Shown here in pieces: positions 59,681 to 64,000 of a stretch of 64,000 bases of DNA; the first letter of the stretch is position 1; the number at the start of each line of letters is the position of its first letter. The DNA comes from Candidatus Pantoea formicae (GTDB taxonomy: Bacteria; Pseudomonadota; Gammaproteobacteria; Enterobacterales; Enterobacteriaceae). Position numbers and translations under genes: made by a program. The stretch covers positions 24,526 to 88,525 of the forward strand of contig NZ_VWXD01000016.1 in the NCBI RefSeq assembly GCF_011752625.1, written 5' to 3'. Below the pieces are notes generated by a model, which did no database searches, was not told the origin of the DNA, and saw only the letters and a program-made list of their open reading frames with translations.

Positions 59681-60820
59681 ATGACCATCGGATCGGCCAG
59701 ATGGCTGGGACTCAGCTACTTCACCTATTTCTTCTGTTACGGCATCTATTTACCTTTTTGGAGCGTTTGGCTGAAGGGTATTGGTTTAGATGCGGAAAAA
59801 ATCGGCCTGCTGCTCGGATGCGGTATGGTGGCACGATTCGTCGGCAGCTTGCTGATCGCCTCACAGGTAAAAAATCCCTCACAGTTGATTCTGGCGCTGC
59901 GTCTGCTGGCGTTGATGACGTGTTTATTTGCCTTGGGCTTCTGGTTTGGCGGACAGTGGCTATGGCTCTTGTTAGTGATGGTGGGCTTTAATCTTTTCTT
60001 CTCACCGCTGGTTCCGTTAAGCGATGCGCTAGCTGCAACCTGGACGCAGCAAATTGGACTGGCCTATGGACCGGTGCGGTTATGGGGATCGCTGGCCTTT
60101 GTCATCAGCTCTGCGCTAACGGGGATGCTGGTCAGCGCATGGTCTTCGCAGGCGATTCTGACGCTATTGAGTGTTGGGGTATTGATCATGCTCAGCGGCA
60201 TGATGCTGACGCCAAAAACTCAGCCTCAGGGAGATGCACGGCAAGGGGCCAGTGGTGGTGGATGGTCTGCCTGGCGCGATTTGCTGAGAGAAAATGCCGT
60301 GTGGCGTTTTATGCTGTGTGTAACTTTGATGCAGGGTGCTCACGCAGCCTATTACAGCTTCAGTGCGATTTGGTGGCAGGAGGCAGGCTACTCCGCTTCG
60401 GTGATTGGTTATTTATGGTCGCTGGGGGTGGTCGCAGAAATCGTTATCTTTGCCCTCAGTCATCGCCTGTTCCGTCGTTGGAGCGCCCGCGACTTGTTGC
60501 TGCTTTCTTGCTGCTGCGCTTTAGTGCGCTGGGTGATGCTGGGATCCAGCACCGCACTGCCGCTGTTAATTACTGCTCAGATTTTGCATTGTGGCAGCTT
60601 CACCGTATGCCATCTGGCGGCCATGCGCTTTATAGCCGCACGTAAGGGTGCCGAGGTGATTCGCTTGCAATCACTTTACTCTGCATTGGCGATGGGCGGT
60701 GGGATCGCCGTAATGACAATGATCTCCGGTGTGCTGTTCACGCACTTGCAGGGACATCTTTTCTGGGTGATGGCGCTGGTGGCGCTTCCCGCACTGTTCC
60801 TGCGCCCGCGGGCTGCTTAA
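59681..60820 (+). CDS. hcaT: MFS transporter HcaT
   Basis: A 379-residue major-facilitator permease with about twelve membrane helices, matching E. coli HcaT (LSYFTYFFCYGIYLPFWSVWLKGIGL at the start; VGFNLFFSPLVPLSDALA; ILHCGSFTVCHLAAMRFIAAR). HcaT is a proposed 3-phenylpropionate carrier of the nucleoside/H+ symporter-like group. The ATG at 59681 is used since GGGAGG lies 4-5 nt upstream. No hca catabolic genes lie in the window. It overlaps the convergent csiE by 4 nt. Confidence 0.9.
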   Translation: MTIGSARWLGLSYFTYFFCYGIYLPFWSVWLKGIGLDAEKIGLLLGCGMVARFVGSLLIASQVKNPSQLILALRLLALMTCLFALGFWFGGQWLWLLLVMVGFNLFFSPLVPLSDALAATWTQQIGLAYGPVRLWGSLAFVISSALTGMLVSAWSSQAILTLLSVGVLIMLSGMMLTPKTQPQGDARQGASGGGWSAWRDLLRENAVWRFMLCVTLMQGAHAAYYSFSAIWWQEAGYSASVIGYLWSLGVVAEIVIFALSHRLFRRWSARDLLLLSCCCALVRWVMLGSSTALPLLITAQILHCGSFTVCHLAAMRFIAARKGAEVIRLQSLYSALAMGGGIAVMTMISGVLFTHLQGHLFWVMALVALPALFLRPRAA

Positions 60821-62091
60821 GCTTCTAACAACTGGCGAATACGCTGCTGCTGATGATAGCTGAGCGGCAGTTCAGCATGTATCAGCGGCGGTGAAAACAG
60901 CGGTAGGGACGTCGCGTAAGGTGTGATGACCAGCGCGACATCACGCGGGGCACCTTCACGCTGGAAATGCAGCATGTCCTGATAGGTGATATTGATCGGC
61001 AATAGCGTCATCTCGCGGATCTGCTGTTCCAGCAATTGTTCCAGCGCAGCATCTGCGCCCGTTAACAGCAGCACCTGCTTTTCCTGCAGTGCACTCTCTT
61101 GCATCAACCATGCACCAAACAGCACGGCCACCAAACTCACTTCCTCGGCACTGAATTGTGTGCCGAAGTCGCTGCTGAAGTGATACAAAGCGCGCTCAGT
61201 GGTGCGCAGGAGACGTGGGTAAAGCCGCGCCACATCCAGCGCGACACTGTTATCAATGCCGATGGAAAAGTGGCTGCGATCAAGCGCCTGCGCCAGATGG
61301 GTAAACAGCTGTAATTTCAACTGATGCTGATTCTTGATACGTGTCTGTGCCAACTGCTCGAAACGGGCAATCAGCGCTTCCACCGCCATCATTAACTTAT
61401 GGGCCTGATCATTATCTTCGAGTTGCTGTCCATCTGGGGCGTGAATCAGGCTGAACAGCAGCGTCCAAAAGTCAGTTTCACTGACGTCTGGCACGATATG
61501 GCAGCGTTTCTGCCAATGGTGAATCACATCATCCGCCGCACCGCGCTCGATTTTCACTGCCAACCATGCGCGCTGCGCATCGCTGAAGAGCGCGTTTTGG
61601 CGTTGGCACAGCGCATATTTCATAAAGATTTGCAGGAACAAGCGGTCACGCGGACTGAAGTCGCGTGCCAGCTTAAGGCTACAGTGCTGAATCAGTGCCT
61701 GCAGATTGGTCTCATCCCACAGTGCTTTTTCGATATTAAGTACTTTAAGCCGTTGACGCAGCACCGGGGCAAAATGTTCGCAGACGAAATCCTGCGACAA
61801 GCGCAGCGCGCGTCGCAGCCAGTGGAGCAAGCAAAGCCGCCTGTCCAGTTCCGTCCCGTGTATGCGAAAGCTGCCATCGACCATCTGGTGTAGTTCCAGT
61901 TGATGGAAGCGCTGTATCTCATCACCGACATCCGCGATATCCTGTCGGGCAACGGCAGGATCGACGCCATTTAACTGGCAGAGTTTTTCAAGCGTTAGCG
62001 CGGGAGCGGGTAGAAACAGCAGCAATAGCAGATGGCAACGACGCTGGGAGCGGCTGAAGAGTGGTGCAGATGAAGGTGCAGAACTCATCAA
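60817..62091 (-). CDS. csiE: Stationary-phase-inducible protein CsiE
   Basis: A 424-residue protein related to PRD-containing regulators. It has a winged-helix-like start, two helical PRD-like repeats (about 150-330, for example HLAQALDRSHFSIGIDNSVALDVARLYPRLLRTT) and a C-terminal PTS-EIIB-like part. E. coli CsiE is induced in stationary phase through CRP and sigma-S, and its target is unknown. Conserved landmarks are NLQALIQHCS and APRDVALVITPYATSLPLFSPPLIHA. It overlaps hcaT tail to tail. Confidence 0.92.
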   Translation of the reverse strand: MMSSAPSSAPLFSRSQRRCHLLLLLFLPAPALTLEKLCQLNGVDPAVARQDIADVGDEIQRFHQLELHQMVDGSFRIHGTELDRRLCLLHWLRRALRLSQDFVCEHFAPVLRQRLKVLNIEKALWDETNLQALIQHCSLKLARDFSPRDRLFLQIFMKYALCQRQNALFSDAQRAWLAVKIERGAADDVIHHWQKRCHIVPDVSETDFWTLLFSLIHAPDGQQLEDNDQAHKLMMAVEALIARFEQLAQTRIKNQHQLKLQLFTHLAQALDRSHFSIGIDNSVALDVARLYPRLLRTTERALYHFSSDFGTQFSAEEVSLVAVLFGAWLMQESALQEKQVLLLTGADAALEQLLEQQIREMTLLPINITYQDMLHFQREGAPRDVALVITPYATSLPLFSPPLIHAELPLSYHQQQRIRQLLEA

Positions 62092-62228
62092 TAGAATTAC
62101 CCGCAGGTCATTTTTGAGCTAAGAATAGCTAACTCCGCGCGGTAACCCTTCACTTTGTCGTGACTTTTGCTCAGAGCTTTTAGGCGGGTCACAGTTTTTC
62201 TGGACCAGTATAATCTTCACTTGAGAAT

Positions 62229-62243
62229 TGTTACTTTATAACA
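62229..62243 (+). promoter_or_regulatory. Zur-like palindrome at the zevA start
   Basis: TGTTAC-TTT-ATAACA is an imperfect palindrome resembling the Zur box core TGTTATA-N-TATAACA. It ends one base before the ATG, downstream of a perfect TATAAT at 62209-62214. A repressor here would block transcription just after its start. Confidence 0.5.
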
Positions 62244-62244
62244 C

Positions 62245-62871
62245 ATGAAAATTGCGCTCATTACTTTTACGCTATTGTTTAGCACGCTGGCTTGGTCCCA
62301 TCCGCACAGCTTTATTGATATGAAAACCGAGTTCATCAGTGATAACCAACACCTGACAGGCATGAAGATGGTGTGGACCATGGATGAAATCACCTCGGCC
62401 GATCTGCTCTACGATGCGGGTAAGGCAAAACCGGGTGATGTGGTATGGAAAAAGCTGGCCGCGCAGGTGATGGCGAATGTGTTAGGGCAGCACTACTTCT
62501 CAGAAGTGTGGCAGGACAAAACGCGGGTGAAGTTTCTGAATTTACCCAAAGAGTACAACCTGTCGCGCAGCGGCAATAAAGCGGTGCTGGAATTTATTGT
62601 GCCCTTTGGTGAGCCGCAGTTGCTAAGCGCTAAACAGTATCGCATCCAGACGTTTGACCCGAGCTATTTTGTTGATATGTATTACGATAACCCACAGGCA
62701 TTAACCATGGATGAGACCGTGAAAGCGCATTGCCAGATTGACTTACATACCCCGAAGCCAGACGACTCGCTCAAACAATACGCCCTGTCGCTGGATAAAG
62801 CCGATGCACCACCGGAAGATATGGATCTTGGTCAGCAGTTCGCACAGACGGTCACCCTCACATGTCATTAA
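62245..62871 (+). CDS. DUF1007 periplasmic protein, ZevA-like
   Basis: A 208-residue protein with a signal peptide (MKIALITFTLLFSTLAWS) and an N-terminal mature His motif HPHSF that could bind metal. It belongs to DUF1007; in Haemophilus influenzae the DUF1007 protein ZevA works with ZevB in zinc acquisition. It overlaps the next gene by 10 nt. There is no obvious Shine-Dalgarno sequence, because the region directly before the ATG is the Zur-like palindrome. Confidence 0.8.
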   Translation: MKIALITFTLLFSTLAWSHPHSFIDMKTEFISDNQHLTGMKMVWTMDEITSADLLYDAGKAKPGDVVWKKLAAQVMANVLGQHYFSEVWQDKTRVKFLNLPKEYNLSRSGNKAVLEFIVPFGEPQLLSAKQYRIQTFDPSYFVDMYYDNPQALTMDETVKAHCQIDLHTPKPDDSLKQYALSLDKADAPPEDMDLGQQFAQTVTLTCH

Positions 62872-63845
62872 TGTCTTTGCCTTCCCGTTCACGCCGCTTA
62901 TGGCCGCTGTGGTTATTGGCACTCGTGATGCTGGCTGCAGGTATGGCCCTGTGGCAACACTGGTCACAAATCTTGCTGCAGAGTGTGCTGTGGCAGAAAG
63001 TCCTGAACCGAGAGATGACGCAGTTGCTGCAGCAGGTCGCAGAACAACCTTTGCAAGCGGGTGTGACATTGATGCTGTTCAGCCTTGCCTATGGCGTGTT
63101 ACATGCGCTGGGTCCGGGTCATGGCAAAGTGGTGATCAGTACCTTTCTGGCGACCCATCCCACTAAGCTGAAAACCAGTATGAAGTTGACGCTGCTGGCC
63201 GCACTGTTGCAAGGCGGCGTGGCGATTGGCCTAGTGACCCTGATGCTGGTGGTGTTGCAAACATCATCCCGCCAGATGCACCTTGGGAGCTATTGGCTGG
63301 AAAAGGGAAGTTACTCGCTGGTGATGGCGCTGGGTATCTGGGTGGGCTGGCGCGCGCTGCGTGCGCTCTATCAGGCGCTACGCCCCGTTGCACAGAAACT
63401 GCAGATTCATGCGATTCGCCCGCATCATCAGCACCATGCCGATTGCGGATGTGGTCATGCCCATCTGCCGAGCGCGGAACAAATGGAGCAAGCGGTGAGT
63501 GGCAAAACCCAGGCGTTGGTGGTGTTTTCCATGGGCATGCGTCCCTGCTCTGGCGCAATTATGATGTTGCTGTTTGCCAAAGTGATTGGCGTTTATGCGT
63601 GGGGCGTGGCATCGGCGATTGTCATGGCTGCGGGTACCGCAATCACGGTGTCGGCGATGGGGTTGCTGGTACAACGATCGCGTCGATTGGCCGAAAGACT
63701 GGGTGCGGCTAACAGCGGTACGCGCATGGCCAAGATTGTGATGCCTGCATTGGGATTGCTCGGGGGGTGCGTGCTGGTTCTGGCTGGATGGTTATTGTGG
63801 CAGAGCGCTCAACCGATGATGAGTAGCGGTTTACGTCCGTTTTAA
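62862..63845 (+). CDS. NicO/RcnA-family metal transporter, ZevB-like
   Basis: A 327-residue inner-membrane protein with about seven helices. NicO-family landmarks are HALGPGHGKVVISTFLATHP (about residues 85-105) and FSMGMRPCSGAIMMLLFA. A cytoplasmic or periplasmic His-rich loop (HAIRPHHQHHADCGCGHAHL) lies in between. RcnA itself exports Ni/Co, but pairing with a DUF1007 protein and the Zur-like site point to ZevB-type zinc uptake. ATG at 62862 lies inside the end of the DUF1007 gene. Confidence 0.85.
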   Translation: MSLMSLPSRSRRLWPLWLLALVMLAAGMALWQHWSQILLQSVLWQKVLNREMTQLLQQVAEQPLQAGVTLMLFSLAYGVLHALGPGHGKVVISTFLATHPTKLKTSMKLTLLAALLQGGVAIGLVTLMLVVLQTSSRQMHLGSYWLEKGSYSLVMALGIWVGWRALRALYQALRPVAQKLQIHAIRPHHQHHADCGCGHAHLPSAEQMEQAVSGKTQALVVFSMGMRPCSGAIMMLLFAKVIGVYAWGVASAIVMAAGTAITVSAMGLLVQRSRRLAERLGAANSGTRMAKIVMPALGLLGGCVLVLAGWLLWQSAQPMMSSGLRPF

Positions 63846-63855
63846 CGGCGAAAAA

Positions 63856-63878
63856 AAGGCGGATATGATATCCGCCTT
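63856..63878. terminator. Hairpin after the zevAB-like pair
   Basis: AAGGCGGATA-TGA-TATCCGCCTT, a perfect 10-bp stem with a 3-nt loop. A T-tract is present only on the minus strand (A7 on the plus strand), so it may serve mainly as an mRNA 3' end. Confidence 0.6.
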
Positions 63879-63949
63879 AATGAGATGGTCACCTCCACCC
63901 TGTCGGGCGCTATGCTGACAGGGTGTTTTTCTTTCTGAAGGGGATCATC

Positions 63950-64000
63950 ATGCAAAACGTATCGCTCATTGGTATCGATCTCGGCAAGCACTCATTCCAT
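63950..64000 (+). mobile_element. IS110-family transposase, 5' end only
   Basis: Seventeen codons at the right edge (MQNVSLIGIDLGKHSFH) match the start of IS110-family DEDD transposases; the Asp of GIDLGK is the first catalytic residue. GAAGGGGA precedes the ATG. The insertion sequence therefore begins between about 63880 and 63949 and continues beyond the window, with only a short non-coding left end. Confidence 0.8.

Noticed and set aside
1..64000. CRISPR arrays, rRNA operons and standard tRNA genes
   Set aside because: No spaced direct repeats, no rRNA landmarks and no cloverleaf sequence other than the tRNA-like half of tmRNA were seen on reading both strands.

Overview
The window is a stretch of enterobacterial chromosome, most likely from Erwiniaceae (Pantoea/Erwinia type). 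Protein sequences and gene order from smpB/ssrA through grpE, rpoE-rseABC-lepAB-rnc-era-recO-pdxJ-acpS, tadA, purL, glmY-glrK-qseG-glrR-glnB, hmp/glyA to csiE follow the E. coli K-12 58-minute region closely, with accessory genes placed between the conserved blocks. Assignments come from reading the sequence and from recalled family knowledge; no database search was run.

Region 1 (1-15.9 kb) is mostly transport and accessory genes. It holds mmuM, a small lipoprotein, speG, and a three-gene ABC transporter of the urea-carboxylase-associated type. That transporter is preceded by two NtrC-like sites, a sigma-54 promoter and a perfect inverted-repeat operator, so it looks like a nitrogen-scavenging system. 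A five-gene peptide/nickel-type ABC operon on the minus strand follows. Next comes an MgtB-type Mg2+ P-type ATPase with a long leader containing a proline-rich mini-ORF and a terminator-like hairpin, and with a 28-codon MgtR-like membrane peptide downstream. An unknown two-gene unit, an SDR oxidoreductase and queH close the region.

Region 2 (15.9-20.8 kb) is variable. It holds a secreted LEA-like repeat protein, a two-gene unit of unknown function, a small stress-responsive-like protein, a RIO kinase, and a decayed island next to the tmRNA gene. The island remnants are a broken P4-type integrase, the first 40 codons of an RNase A-like toxin gene, and an intact CdiI-like immunity gene.

Region 3 (20.4-41.5 kb) is the housekeeping core: ssrA-smpB, ratAB, bamE, recN (LexA boxes), nadK, grpE (heat-shock promoter), ung, grcA (tandem FNR sites), srmB, trmN, nadB, the rpoE envelope-stress operon with an rseD-like leader peptide, lepA-lepB, and rnc-era-recO-pdxJ-acpS.

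Region 4 (41.5-44.1 kb) is a second accessory island. It contains a full-length stand-alone RNase A-like toxin with its CdiI-like immunity gene, a paralogue of the decayed pair in region 2.

Region 5 (44.1-64 kb) runs yfhH, pgpC, tadA, mltF, purL (PurR box), and the sRNA gene glmY with GlrR sites and overlapping sigma-54/sigma-70 promoters. The GlrK-QseG-GlrR system and glnB follow, then divergent hmp/glyA with NsrR and PurR sites, hcaT, csiE and a ZevAB-like zinc uptake pair with a Zur-like palindrome at its start codon. The first codons of an IS110-family transposase run off the right edge.
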